The notes under the pieces are model-generated. The model was not told the origin of the DNA. It saw only the letters and a list, made by a program, of their open reading frames with translations, and searched no databases. The translations under genes were made by a program, and so were the position numbers. This document shows positions 8,747 through 17,625 of a DNA stretch of 64,000 nucleotides, in pieces. The stretch lies in NCBI GenBank assembly GCA_964605235.1, contig CAZSBB010000006.1:1-64000 (forward strand), read 5' to 3'. This stretch comes from CAZSBB01 sp964605235. Its GTDB lineage: Bacteria > Planctomycetota > Phycisphaerae > Phycisphaerales > Phycisphaeraceae. Position 1 is the first letter of the stretch, and every line of letters begins with the position of its first letter.

Positions 8747-8775
8747 TTAGCCCCCGGCGACTCGCCGGGGGCTAA
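8747..8775. repeat. TTAGCCCCCGGCGA palindrome, copy 1
   Basis: A perfect inverted repeat with 14-bp arms (TTAGCCCCCGGCGA and its complement) around a single central base lies between the glycosylase and ccsA genes. A second copy is at 43693-43721 with a different central base. It is a REP-like extragenic hairpin of the kind frequent in Planctomycetota. When read as protein it gives the recurrent peptide LAPGESPGAK, which signals repeat rather than gene. Confidence 0.85.
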
Positions 8776-8786
8776 GTGCACAGAAC

Positions 8787-10574
8787 TCAGGCATAGCTGT
8801 GCAACCCCGCCAGCAGCAGGTTCACGCCCCAGTGGGTCCAGAGCATCACGAAGAAGCCGACCACGCTCAGCCACGCCGTCACCAGATGCGGACGCCTGGC
8901 GGCCAGCCGCACGTGAATCACAATCAGGTAGATGATCCAGGTGATCAGGGCCCACGTTTCCTTCGGGTCCCACGCCCACCACCGGCCCCAGGCGTGATCC
9001 GCCCAGTACGCGCCCAGCAGAATGCCCACGCCCAGCAGCCAGAACGCGATCTGCAGCACCACCATCTGGGCGCGGTCCAGATCGCGCAAGGTCGCCTCCG
9101 CCCCTCCCGGAAGCTGCCCCCGGCCGGAGGAAGCCGCATCGGGGACGTCGGCCTGCAAGCCCTGAGCGGCATACTGCACGGTGGCGGGGCTGCGGAAGTA
9201 GTGCACCACCAGGTAGAACAGGCTGACGAAAAAGCCCAGCGCAATCAGGGCGTACGAGCCGATCACCACATTCACATGCACGTACAGGATGCGGCTGGTG
9301 GCGAGAATGCCCGCGACCTGGCCCATTTCCTTGCTGGGGATGTCCACGGTGTTGGCGATCAGCAGCGCGCAGGTGCCCAGCGCTGCCGCCGCAGCGCCAT
9401 AGAGCAGTTGCCGCTTGACGATCAGCAGGATCAAGCCCACCAGCGCGGCAAACCACGACAGGGCGATGAAGGATTCAAACTGATTGTGGATGGGCCAGCG
9501 TCCGCTGAGCACGCCGCGCACGGCGAACCCCGCGCTGTGGACCAGAAAACCCAGCACCAGCAGCGCTAAACCGGTGCGCGCCAGCCAGCGGCGCTCGGCG
9601 CCGAAGCCGATCAACAGCAGGACGGTGGCGGCGAAGTAGGCGATGTACCCAATGGTGAACTTACGGGTGGCGTTGTAGGCGTATTCCATCTGCCGCCGCC
9701 AGGGCGCGGGATAGCTGTCGGGGTACACCGTGGGCAGCACATCGCTCAATCGGTTGAGCGTGGCGTTGACCACCTGGGCGTCGCCCACCTGCCAGGCGTC
9801 GGCGAGCTGGTGGAACATTTCGTTGAGCGCTGCCGTGCCGACGGCGCTCGCACCGGTGCTGGCGGGCTGCACCAGCGCGGGGGGCAGGGGGTCCGCCAGC
9901 GTCAGCCAGTGGGTGTCGCCCGGCGGGGGGCTGATGAGCTGTAAATCCTCGAGTTCCTGCTGGAAGGTGAACCAGGCGTTAAGCATCTGCCCGCGGGCTT
10001 TGGCGAGCAGCGTGTCGGCGGCGGTGGCGTCCACCACATCCTGCATGCGCCGGTCCAGAAACATCAGCGGCGTGAGCCGGCCGAGCTTGAGCCAGTGCTC
10101 CTGCTGCTCGGCGGGCAGCAGTTGGGCGACAATCTGCCGGCGCAGCGGCAGCACTTCCACATGAATCAGCGGCTTGTCGGCGTAGTAGGCTTTGTTGAGC
10201 AGCAGGTCGAGGTAGGTGAACACCGGGTCATAGCGCACGCCGGTGGTCAGGTCTTTCCAGCGCCGTTTGCCATAGATGGTTTCCAGCTTCTCGCGCGCCA
10301 GCGTGTCGATGATCTTCGCCCGGCCGTTGTCGAACACCGCCAGCAGGCGGAAGCGCGACAGGTCCACCTGCTCGGCAAAGGCGTCATGCGCCTGGGCGGA
10401 CATCAGCGGGGCGGCGGCGTGTTCATGCGGGGCATGCGGCGGCGCGGCGGGGGCGGCTTCGGGCAGGCTGTTCCCTGCCGGGGCGTTGCGCACCTGGGCG
10501 AAGCCCGGCTGCAGCAGCACGCTCAGCAGCAGGAGGAAACTGAAGCGAGGCGGGAACGGGCGGGGACGAATCAT
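8787..10574 (-). CDS. ccsA: CcsA/ResC-like cytochrome c biogenesis protein
   Basis: This 595-residue protein is the haem-handling partner of ResB in system II cytochrome c maturation. The start at 10574 overlaps the resB stop (ATGA) and gives a signal-like N-terminus (FSFLLLLSVLLQPGFAQ). The first half is an extracytoplasmic region of about 300 residues. The second half is polytopic with the tryptophan-rich haem motif WGRWWAWDPKETWALITW near residue 540 and conserved His residues (VHVNVV, WTHWGVN). A longer frame runs upstream to 10691 but lies inside resB and is not the start. The order resB-ccsA in one operon supports the call. Confidence 0.92.
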   Translation of the reverse strand: MIRPRPFPPRFSFLLLLSVLLQPGFAQVRNAPAGNSLPEAAPAAPPHAPHEHAAAPLMSAQAHDAFAEQVDLSRFRLLAVFDNGRAKIIDTLAREKLETIYGKRRWKDLTTGVRYDPVFTYLDLLLNKAYYADKPLIHVEVLPLRRQIVAQLLPAEQQEHWLKLGRLTPLMFLDRRMQDVVDATAADTLLAKARGQMLNAWFTFQQELEDLQLISPPPGDTHWLTLADPLPPALVQPASTGASAVGTAALNEMFHQLADAWQVGDAQVVNATLNRLSDVLPTVYPDSYPAPWRRQMEYAYNATRKFTIGYIAYFAATVLLLIGFGAERRWLARTGLALLVLGFLVHSAGFAVRGVLSGRWPIHNQFESFIALSWFAALVGLILLIVKRQLLYGAAAAALGTCALLIANTVDIPSKEMGQVAGILATSRILYVHVNVVIGSYALIALGFFVSLFYLVVHYFRSPATVQYAAQGLQADVPDAASSGRGQLPGGAEATLRDLDRAQMVVLQIAFWLLGVGILLGAYWADHAWGRWWAWDPKETWALITWIIYLIVIHVRLAARRPHLVTAWLSVVGFFVMLWTHWGVNLLLAGLHSYA

Positions 10575-12940
10575 GACACTGCCTCCGAAGCGGTCTGGGC
10601 GGCCAGCTCGCGCTGAATCGCCTGCTTGCGGCGACGCAGCAGCAGCGGCTTGAGGTAAAACGCCCAGGGGATGCCGATGACAATCAGGCACGAACCGATG
10701 AAGATGATGCGGATGCCCACGTTGTTGCCCACGCCCAGGATGCTGAAGCGTTGCTGGTTGATGAACCGGCCGGCCTCATTTTTCGCGTCGTTTTGCGGGC
10801 TGCGCGGGTTGCCGGGGTCCCAGCCGGTCTGGCTGAGTTTGAAGCCGTGGTGGATCAGCGGGTTGTTGAGCCGGGTGATGCCGGTGCTGGTCGAGCCGTC
10901 GCGTTCGGTGATGAGCAAGGTGGACTGGAAGTCGCGCGGGATGGTGCTGCCGGGGTACGGCGTCATGGCGAATTCTTCCAGTTGCAAGGAAAACGGCAGC
11001 GCCAGCCGCTGTCGGCTGAACGCGAGCGTGATCTTGCCCAGGTGCGGCGCCAGCACGTCGATGGGGCGATGGAACTGATCGCCATACTCCGGCAGCGGAT
11101 AGCGCATGTGCCCCAGCCAGATGCGGCGCTGCCACGGCGTGCCGTCGGGCAGCGTCGCTTCCAGATCCACCGGCAGCAACGCATGCAGGTAGGTGCCTTC
11201 ATCCTTGGGCTGACGCTGCGGCTTGGGGGTGATGCGCGGCTCAAACACGCGCGCCGCGGAGGTCAGCCGTTGCGTGATATGCAGAAAAAACTGCTGCGTG
11301 CCGTCGGAGCCAATCGGAAAACGATCGGCGGGCAGGATGCCGCTGAGCGGGTCCTGGCCCGGCAGCCGGGCGATCAGCAGGAGCTGCTGGAGGTCCGGTT
11401 CCTGCGCGATCAGGCGAAACTGCGGGCGCGTCGCGTCGAGGTAAGTCAGCACGATGTCGCGCGCGGGATCGGTTCGCCGTCCCATCGGCCCGACGTTGGG
11501 ATTGCCCGGGTCGGGCACGAAGTCCTGCGAGCGCTCCGGGTAACGGTGCATCGCCATGCGGCGGAAGACGCGCTCGCCCTGGCGGACCTGCACGGTGGCG
11601 CGGGTGTCGGTGGCGCCCTGGTAGCCTTCGGTAGCGAAGCTCAGGCCGTAGGGCCCGAGGTCTTCGATGGTCAGTTCGTAGCCGGTGTCCCCGAGCTTGA
11701 TCTGCTGCCCCTTGGTGACGCCGAACACTTCGCGATAGTTGGCGGCCGGGATTTCCACCACCAGGCCATGTGGGCCGGGGAACCGTGCGGTCAGGTCATG
11801 CAGCCGCTTTTCCCCGGGGCGGTAGAGGAATTCGATCGCCCAGTCGCGCTGATCGACCACGCGCTGCGCGGGGATCGCCGCCAGCAGCACCTGATCAATG
11901 GCGAACAGGGGCGCCTGTTCGTCGCCCAGCCCGATGCGCAGGGCGGGATTGGGCAGGCTGTGGGGCATGTCATCACGCTCGGCGGCATCGACCCACTGCG
12001 GTTCAAACTCGCCATAGGCGATGAAGGCGCGGATGGTCGCCTTGAGCTGGTCGCCGAATACCTGCTTGAAGGCTTCAGTGTCGTGCAGGCGGATGTCCAG
12101 TGCGGGCAATGCGGTTGTCGGGTCGTCGTCGTAATCGTTGTAGCGCGGCAAGTCGGGCAGCGCCAGCATCACGTTCTTGCGGCCCAGCGTCAGGTACACC
12201 GCCGGGGTGGTGCCGGCATAAAACTCATCCACCGGCTTGCCGCCCAGATCGCTGCGCCACAGCACGGTGTCGCCTTCGAGCTTGTTTCGACCGTACAGAA
12301 TGCTGCCCACCGCCACCACCACGATGCCGGTGTGCACGGTCAGCACGCCCAGGTTCACGAACTTGAATTCGATCCGTCGCAGCGTCGCCCAGATCATGTT
12401 CAGCACGAACAGACCCAGGATCAGCTTCATCGGCCACCAGGAGTAGAACTCCAGCTCGGTCATCTCGAAAAACCGCAGCCGATACAGCACAGTGGCGCGA
12501 TGCTCGACGAACCACGGCTCGCCGGCGACAAAAGCATTGATCTGCCGCACCGCCAGCCACAACAGCACCACCGCGCCCAGCAGCAGCAGTTCCGCCACCG
12601 CAAACCGTCGCCAGAACGGCTGCCCCGCCAGCGGCGTCAGATGCTCACGCCCGCAACGGTACGCCAGCCACACCGCCGGCAGCACGATCAGCAATCCCGC
12701 CAACCCATGCAGCGCCCCGTGCGCCAGCAGACCCACCGGCACGCTGGCGATGGTGCCATAGCACACCACCAGCACCAGCAGGATCACCGCCAGGGTGATG
12801 GAACTGAACGCCCGCGTCAGCCAGCGCAAGGGCGCGGGCAGCAACAGGTCCTGTTTCTTCAAACGTTCGTATTTGGCGCTCACGGTCGATCCATCAGTCG
12901 GCAGCGCGGCTGAACCTGCCGATTCCTCGGTCCACAGCAT
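10571..12940 (-). CDS. resB: ResB-like cytochrome c biogenesis protein
   Basis: The 789-residue ResB/Ccs1 family protein has four hydrophobic segments: near residues 45-65 (SSITLAVILLVLVVCYGTIA), 78-95, 115-130 and 195-215, the last followed by a large extracytoplasmic domain. One more segment is near residues 745-770. It holds or channels haem to apocytochromes with CcsA. It is longer than the canonical 450-550 residues because of the extended periplasmic region, which is usual in Planctomycetota. The gene overlaps ccsA by 4 bp. The true start could be a GTG 19 codons downstream, because the first residues are not conserved in appearance. Confidence 0.88.
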   Translation of the reverse strand: MLWTEESAGSAALPTDGSTVSAKYERLKKQDLLLPAPLRWLTRAFSSITLAVILLVLVVCYGTIASVPVGLLAHGALHGLAGLLIVLPAVWLAYRCGREHLTPLAGQPFWRRFAVAELLLLGAVVLLWLAVRQINAFVAGEPWFVEHRATVLYRLRFFEMTELEFYSWWPMKLILGLFVLNMIWATLRRIEFKFVNLGVLTVHTGIVVVAVGSILYGRNKLEGDTVLWRSDLGGKPVDEFYAGTTPAVYLTLGRKNVMLALPDLPRYNDYDDDPTTALPALDIRLHDTEAFKQVFGDQLKATIRAFIAYGEFEPQWVDAAERDDMPHSLPNPALRIGLGDEQAPLFAIDQVLLAAIPAQRVVDQRDWAIEFLYRPGEKRLHDLTARFPGPHGLVVEIPAANYREVFGVTKGQQIKLGDTGYELTIEDLGPYGLSFATEGYQGATDTRATVQVRQGERVFRRMAMHRYPERSQDFVPDPGNPNVGPMGRRTDPARDIVLTYLDATRPQFRLIAQEPDLQQLLLIARLPGQDPLSGILPADRFPIGSDGTQQFFLHITQRLTSAARVFEPRITPKPQRQPKDEGTYLHALLPVDLEATLPDGTPWQRRIWLGHMRYPLPEYGDQFHRPIDVLAPHLGKITLAFSRQRLALPFSLQLEEFAMTPYPGSTIPRDFQSTLLITERDGSTSTGITRLNNPLIHHGFKLSQTGWDPGNPRSPQNDAKNEAGRFINQQRFSILGVGNNVGIRIIFIGSCLIVIGIPWAFYLKPLLLRRRKQAIQRELAAQTASEAVS

Positions 12941-13015
12941 GCTCAGGGATCATGCCAGCCTTGAACCATGCGAAAGGCACCATGCCTGCTGTTTCTAACC
13001 AAACCGGAGTATAGG

Positions 13016-14134
13016 TCAGCGGTTGCGTTGCCGACGAATCCCGGCGGCGGAAATTGCTTTTCCCGCCCCGGAAGCAGCCCCAGGCGGCGGTGCGGTGCTC
13101 AAACCCACCGCCAACTGCACCGGCAACAGCAGACGCCCGCGATCGCCGTCCTGACGCTGCATCTGCGCGATCAGCCAATGGGCCGCCGCCGCGCCGACCT
13201 GGGTGGGACGCGGGTCGATGGTGGTCAGTTCGTGGCGCTGGCTCTCTGCTTGCTCCAAACCCCAGCCGGTCACGGACATTTCCTCCGGCACACGCACCTG
13301 CCGCAGCGCCAGCAGTTCGATGGCTTTCCGCGCCAGGTCGTCATTCACGCATAGCAGGGCAGTCGGCCGGCGGCGCTGCGCCAGCAACCGATCAAGGAAT
13401 GCCGCCAGCAGGTCATGCCACCGTTCCGCCCGGCGGTCCTCCACGTGCAGCGTCGGCGCCTGCGCCGGCTGCATCACCCAGCCGGGCAGATACCGCATGC
13501 CCAGCCGCGTGGCGGTCAGCAGGAAGGCTTGCAGCCGCTCATCATGGCTGCGCGAGGCGAGCCCGGTATTGAGGTAGCCGACGTCCCGATGGCCCAGCAG
13601 ATGCAGGTGTTCGACCAGCAGCCGCGTGCCCCCGGCATGATCGGCCGTCACCACCGCCAGGTCCGCATGATCGATGATGCCCGACAACCCCACCGCGGGA
13701 ATCCGCCGCTGCTGCAGATGGCGGGCCAGTTCAGTGCTCACCGGTGGCAGCAGCGCGACCCCGGCACAGCGTGTGCCGACCTGCGCCTGCAGCAGGGCGA
13801 TGGCGTCGGCGTCGTTCAACCCCGTCGGCCCCAGCAGCAGGTCATAGCCCGCTTCGCGCAGGTGCTGTTCAAAGGCGTGCAGCACCTGGGCGGTCAGTTG
13901 CAGCGGCGGGCGTTGCAGTTGACGAAACAGCGACTCCCCCAGGGGCAGCAGCAGCACGGTCTGGGCACTGGACCGGCTGGGCTTGCGGTACCGCCGGGGT
14001 TGCACCCCCAATGCGGCAGCGGCCGCCAGCACGCGTTGCCGGGTGGCGGCGCTTACCCCCGGATAGTGATGCAGCGCCTTGCTGACGGTGGCGCGCGACA
14101 CCCTGGCCCGGGCGGCTATGGCGGCGATGGTCAT
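13016..14134 (-). CDS. LacI family transcriptional regulator
   Basis: The 372-residue regulator begins MTIAAIAARARVSRATVSKA, the LacI helix-turn-helix, followed by LHHYPGVSAATRQRVL and a hinge helix. A periplasmic-binding-protein-like sugar sensor follows. NDDLARKAIELL and GWGLEQ in the C-terminal lobe fit the family. The open frame continues upstream to 15211, but that extension is antisense to the PhyH gene and is not coding. It is divergent from the PhyH/UroD cluster with a 225-bp gap, so it may control that cluster. No operator palindrome could be assigned because the gap is filled by a repeat. Confidence 0.92.
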   Translation of the reverse strand: MTIAAIAARARVSRATVSKALHHYPGVSAATRQRVLAAAAALGVQPRRYRKPSRSSAQTVLLLPLGESLFRQLQRPPLQLTAQVLHAFEQHLREAGYDLLLGPTGLNDADAIALLQAQVGTRCAGVALLPPVSTELARHLQQRRIPAVGLSGIIDHADLAVVTADHAGGTRLLVEHLHLLGHRDVGYLNTGLASRSHDERLQAFLLTATRLGMRYLPGWVMQPAQAPTLHVEDRRAERWHDLLAAFLDRLLAQRRRPTALLCVNDDLARKAIELLALRQVRVPEEMSVTGWGLEQAESQRHELTTIDPRPTQVGAAAAHWLIAQMQRQDGDRGRLLLPVQLAVGLSTAPPPGAASGAGKAISAAGIRRQRNR

Positions 14135-14181
14135 GATGAAGATTCTACAAAGTTTCGTAAATGAATTGTGCAGGCATATTC

Positions 14182-14252
14182 TGTACGTCCGGGCTGGCTC
14201 GGACATTACATGACCCATGGCGTAGGCATGTCCGGGCGAGCCCGGACCTACA
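14182..14252. repeat. BIME-like inverted pair, copy 1
   Basis: Two complementary arms of about 23 bp (TCCGGGCTGGCTCGGAC-type and TCCGGGCGAGCCCGGACCTA-type) face each other within 71 bp in the LacI-PhyH gap. Related pairs lie at 20211-20412 and 32611-32682, with a single arm at 17465-17491. Each arm is itself palindromic, so the element resembles a paired REP (BIME). It falls between divergent genes, where their promoters should lie. Confidence 0.8.
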
Positions 14253-14359
14253 AAATTCAGCAATGTTTCGATCTGGTTGTCGGGCTTGACGGATCCTTTT
14301 CCGCGTCTACGTTCTTGCTGGTGACGACCCGATTCCCTCTGGCGGCCGGAGCTTCCCGC

Positions 14360-15214
14360 ATGCTCAGCGAACAGCAGGTGCAGCAGTTTCATAACGATGG
14401 CTTTCTGGCGGTCAGGCAGGTGCTCGACGGCGCGACGCTGGCGGCGCTGCGGTCTGCGGTCGAGCGGCAGGTGCAGCGTTCCGCCGGAGTGACGCCGGAG
14501 CAACCGGACCCGGCGTTCGACCTGGCGCCGGGTCACAGCGCCCAGACGCCCCGGCTCAATCGCATCAACCATCCGGTGGTGCAGGATGACGCTTTCGCCC
14601 AGGTCGCGGCGAGTCCCGCGGTGCTGGACATCGTCGCCCAACTGCTGGGGCCGCAGGTCAAGTTTCATCATTCCAAGCTGAACATGAAGAGCGGCGGGGG
14701 CGGTGCGGAGATCGGCTGGCATCAGGACTTCGCTTTCTTTCCCCACACCAACTACGACCTGCTGGCGTGCGGCTTCGCGCTGGATGATGCGGACACGTCC
14801 AACGGCTGTCTGCTGGTGGTCCCCGGCTCGCATCGGCTGGGGTTGCTCAGCCACCGGGATGCGGCAGGAAAATTTCTGGGCCAGCTTGTCGATGGGGCGC
14901 GGTTTGAGGAACGGCTGGCGACGCCGGTGGAGCTCAAGGCGGGGGACATGAGCATCCATCATGTGCTGGCGGTGCATGGCTCGACGCGCAACGACAGCCC
15001 GCGCCAGCGTCGCTTGTTCATCTGTCAGTATGCCGCCGGCGATGCGATTCAGCTTGATTACCGAGCGCCCGCCAATGCGTGGAGCAATCGCGTGCTGCGC
15101 GGCGGACCGGTGACGCACGCCCGGCTGGCGGAGGCGGTGACGTTGCCGTTGCGCGGGGAGGTGGTGGCGAACAGTTCGATCTTCCGCGCCCAGCGTCCCG
15201 CCATGATGCAATAG
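14360..15214 (+). CDS. Phytanoyl-CoA dioxygenase (PhyH) family protein
   Basis: This 284-residue protein is an Fe(II)/2-oxoglutarate-dependent oxygenase. The start MLSEQQVQQFHNDGF is typical of the family. His121 and Asp123 in GWHQDFAFFP and His206 in HHVLAVHGS form the iron triad, and Arg217 in the following NDSPRQRR is the likely 2-oxoglutarate anchor. The frame is open to 14168 but that part reads through a repeat and is excluded. The next gene (UroD-like) starts 24 bp downstream, so they are probably one transcript. The substrate is unknown; in this phylum such genes often accompany degradation of organic compounds. Confidence 0.9.
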   Translation: MLSEQQVQQFHNDGFLAVRQVLDGATLAALRSAVERQVQRSAGVTPEQPDPAFDLAPGHSAQTPRLNRINHPVVQDDAFAQVAASPAVLDIVAQLLGPQVKFHHSKLNMKSGGGGAEIGWHQDFAFFPHTNYDLLACGFALDDADTSNGCLLVVPGSHRLGLLSHRDAAGKFLGQLVDGARFEERLATPVELKAGDMSIHHVLAVHGSTRNDSPRQRRLFICQYAAGDAIQLDYRAPANAWSNRVLRGGPVTHARLAEAVTLPLRGEVVANSSIFRAQRPAMMQ

Positions 15215-15237
15215 CTTCCGCCACAGGATTCAAAGTC

Positions 15238-16344
15238 ATGTCGGTGCAGCAGGATTTTCTGGCGGTGCTGGCTGGACGTAAGCCGGGGCAGGTGCCGGTG
15301 GTCTGTCGGCTGGACCTCTGGCATCGCGCTGCGGTGCAGCGTGGAACACTGCCGGCGGCGGTGCGCCATCTGTCGCTTGATGAGTTGCAACCCCATCTGG
15401 GCATGGGCGTATCGGCGCGGCAAGGCTGTTCCGTGCAGCGTCAGTTTCGCCCGCCGGTGACGTACCGCCGGGAGCAGCGTGAACTGGAACTGCGGGAATG
15501 GTGGGATACGCCGATTGGTTCGTTGCACCGCCGCAGTGTGTGGACCGCTGAAGATGCAGCGCTGGGCATGGCGCCGCGCATTGAGCGTTATCCGGTGCAG
15601 ACGCCCGCGGACTACGCGCGCTTCGAACAGGTGATGGCGCATCTGCAGTTCACCAGCAATATGGTTTCCGCGCAGGCGTATGTGCAGCAGATCGGCGCGC
15701 GTGGCGTGTGCATGGACATGCTCGGGGCGAATCCGGCGCACGAGCTGATGCTGCTGTGGGTGGGTTACGAGCAGTTTTATCTCGACCTGGTGGATTACCC
15801 GGAGGCGGTGGCGCAGGCGATTGCCGCGGCCGAGCAGGTGTATGAACGCATGTGGCCTCTGGCGGCGGCGTCGCCGTTTCCGTTGGTGCTGCATGGGGTG
15901 AACTTCGACACCGCCACCACGCCGCCCCCGCTGTTTCGCCGGTGGTTTTTGCCTTATCTGCAGCGGTTCAATCGCGTCATGCACGCGGCGGGCAAGCGGA
16001 CGGTGTTTCATGGTGATGGCGATCAGTCGCAGTTGCTCGACCTGCTGCTGGAAGCGGAGTATGACGTAGCGGATTGCCTGGCGGTGTCGCCGCTGGGCCG
16101 ATTGACCCTGGCGGAAGCGCTGGCGGCATGGCGCGGGCGGATCGTCATCTGGGGCGGGATGCCCAGCCCGTTGCTGGAAGCACAGGTGCCGAGAGAAACC
16201 TTTGCCGCCCATCTGGAGATGCTCGCGCGCGCGGCGTGCGACGGCGGGGTGATCGTGGGAATAGCCGATCAGGCAATGCCGGGTTCGCAGTGGGAGCGTT
16301 TGGCGGCGCTGGGCTCGGTCAGCCGGGCAACCCTGTGGAGGTAA
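15238..16344 (+). CDS. Uroporphyrinogen decarboxylase-like protein
   Basis: The 368-residue protein has a UroD-type TIM-barrel layout (QQDFLAVLAGRKPGQVPVVC at the start, and IVIWGGMPSPLL and DGGVIVGIADQAMPG near the end). It is not a haem-pathway HemE: the diagnostic HemE N-terminal motif is absent and there is a paralogue next door. The region where corrinoid methyltransferases of this fold have a zinc-binding HxC shows His258-Gly-Asp260 instead, so the metal site appears altered. It lies 24 bp after the PhyH gene. A role in methyl transfer or a related one-carbon reaction is possible but unproven. Confidence 0.8.
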   Translation: MSVQQDFLAVLAGRKPGQVPVVCRLDLWHRAAVQRGTLPAAVRHLSLDELQPHLGMGVSARQGCSVQRQFRPPVTYRREQRELELREWWDTPIGSLHRRSVWTAEDAALGMAPRIERYPVQTPADYARFEQVMAHLQFTSNMVSAQAYVQQIGARGVCMDMLGANPAHELMLLWVGYEQFYLDLVDYPEAVAQAIAAAEQVYERMWPLAAASPFPLVLHGVNFDTATTPPPLFRRWFLPYLQRFNRVMHAAGKRTVFHGDGDQSQLLDLLLEAEYDVADCLAVSPLGRLTLAEALAAWRGRIVIWGGMPSPLLEAQVPRETFAAHLEMLARAACDGGVIVGIADQAMPGSQWERLAALGSVSRATLWR

Positions 16345-16354
16345 AAAGGGGGAT

Positions 16355-16409
16355 AAAAAAGGGGATAAGTACATTATTTTATTGAAATAATGTACTTATC
16401 CCCTTTTTT
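16355..16409. repeat. GGGGATAAGTACATT palindrome, copy 1
   Basis: Left arm 16355-16379 and right arm 16385-16409 are complementary. They carry the core AAGGGGATAAGTACATT and a five-base centre (TATTG), which is really TTTTATTGAAAA once the AT edge is counted. Outside the A/T run the flanks are not complementary, unlike the other three copies. The stem is bordered by A6 and T6, so it could end transcription in either direction. It separates the two UroD-like genes. Confidence 0.9.
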
Positions 16410-16462
16410 CAGCTTCGCCCGCTATGCTGATGCTCCCGCCGCAGGATGCAGGAGAGTCAGCC

Positions 16463-17470
16463 ATGATGACCGGCAGGCAGCGTTATGACGCGATGCTCGC
16501 GGGCGGCGCCGGGTGCGACTTTTTGCCGCGGGTTCCCATCGTGATGCAGTTCGCCGCCGAGCACATCGGCTCGAACTACGGCGCGTTCGCCAGCGATCAT
16601 CGGGTGCTGGTCGAGTCCGCGGTGCGCTGTGCCGAGGACTTCGGCATGGATCAGGTGAGCGTCATCTCCGATCCGTACCGTGAAACGCAGGGTTTCGGCG
16701 GGCAGATTGAGTACGTGCAGGACGGCGTGCCGCGCTGTCATGAGCCGCCGCTGCAGCAGAACCGCGATCTGGATCGGCTGCCCGACCCGGACCCGATGGA
16801 AGCTGAACGCATGCGCGACCGCATCGACGCGGTGGCGTTGTTCAAGCAGCGCTGCGGCCTGCAGTATTCGATCATGGGTTGGGTGGAAGGACCGGCCGCG
16901 GAGGGGGCGGACCTGCGCGGGGTCAGCGAGTTTCTCATGGACCTGATCGACGACGAGTCCTACGCGGGGCAGCTCATGGACCGCTGCATCGCGCTGGGCG
17001 TGCGTTTCGCCAAAGCGCAGCTTGCGGCGGGCGCGGACACGATCGGGATTGGCGATGCGATCGCCAGTCAGGTTTCGCCGGACATTTATCATCAGATGAT
17101 TCAGCCGCGGCAGAAGCGGTTGGTGCAGGCGATTCAGCAGGCCGGCGGGAAGGTGCGGCTGCACATCTGCGGCAACATCACGCACCTGCTGCCGGGGATC
17201 GCCGACCTGGGCGTGAATGTGCTGGATGTCGATCACATGGTGGACATGGCGGCGGTGCGGAAAGCGGTGGGGCGGGGCGTCACGCTGGCGGGGAACCTGG
17301 ACCCCGTGGCGATGATTTGTCGCGGCAAAGCTCAGGACATTCCGGGGGCGGTGCGGCGGATTTATGAAGAGGTGGGCGCGCCCCTGCTGGTGAACGCCGG
17401 CTGCGAGATTCCCTCGGGCACGCCGGTGGAGAACCTCAAGGCGCTGTGTGCGCCCATCGCGTGCAAGTAG
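16463..17470 (+). CDS. UroD/MtaA-like methyltransferase family protein
   Basis: This 335-residue UroD-fold protein resembles corrinoid methyltransferases of the MtaA/MtbA group. His234 and Cys236 in RLHICGN plus Cys314 in NAGCEIPSGTP match the HxC...C zinc site used to activate a thiol. TLAGNLDPV is also typical. The start at 16463 was chosen for the GGAGAG ribosome binding site about 8 bp upstream; the frame extends to 16424 without such a site. Its neighbour at 15238 lacks the HxC motif, so the two paralogues may have different partners. A true methyl acceptor cannot be named and no corrinoid protein gene is in the window. Confidence 0.82.
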   Translation: MMTGRQRYDAMLAGGAGCDFLPRVPIVMQFAAEHIGSNYGAFASDHRVLVESAVRCAEDFGMDQVSVISDPYRETQGFGGQIEYVQDGVPRCHEPPLQQNRDLDRLPDPDPMEAERMRDRIDAVALFKQRCGLQYSIMGWVEGPAAEGADLRGVSEFLMDLIDDESYAGQLMDRCIALGVRFAKAQLAAGADTIGIGDAIASQVSPDIYHQMIQPRQKRLVQAIQQAGGKVRLHICGNITHLLPGIADLGVNVLDVDHMVDMAAVRKAVGRGVTLAGNLDPVAMICRGKAQDIPGAVRRIYEEVGAPLLVNAGCEIPSGTPVENLKALCAPIACK

Positions 17471-17491
17471 GTCCGGGCTGGTCCGGGCAGG
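17465..17491. repeat. BIME-like single arm
   Basis: The segment GTAGGTCCGGGCTGGTCCGG matches the left arm of the elements at 14182 and 32611, but no complementary partner follows. It overlaps the 3' end of the UroD-like gene and abuts the palindrome at 17505. Confidence 0.7.
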
Positions 17492-17504
17492 ATATGGCGC
17501 TGGG

Positions 17505-17566
17505 GGGATAAAAAAGGGGATAAGTACATTTTTGATCAAAAATGTACTTATCCCCTTTTTTATCCC
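17505..17566. repeat. GGGGATAAGTACATT palindrome, copy 2
   Basis: A perfect 62-bp palindrome with 31-bp arms and no loop; the centre is TTTGATCAAA. The core AAGGGGATAAGTACATT is shared with the other copies, but the outer flank (GGGATAAAA) and the centre are specific to this site and still pair perfectly. It lies between the UroD-like gene and cpaF and contains A and T runs on either side of the stem. Confidence 0.95.
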
Positions 17567-17625
17567 GCGCCCCCGGCTTTCGCCTTGCTCCCGCCTGCAG
17601 CGCGGTTTATGCTCCATCCTTATCC

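Noticed and set aside
10751..12913. A 720-residue plus-strand frame opposite resB
   Set aside because: ResB on the minus strand has membrane segments and operon context; the plus frame does not.
13016..15211. A 731-residue minus-strand reading frame
   Set aside because: Only the C-terminal 372 residues form LacI. The rest is antisense to PhyH, which has clear catalytic motifs.
15238..17470. HemE uroporphyrinogen decarboxylase of haem synthesis
   Set aside because: Both UroD-like genes lack the HemE signature and lie with PhyH and LacI, not with the haem genes.
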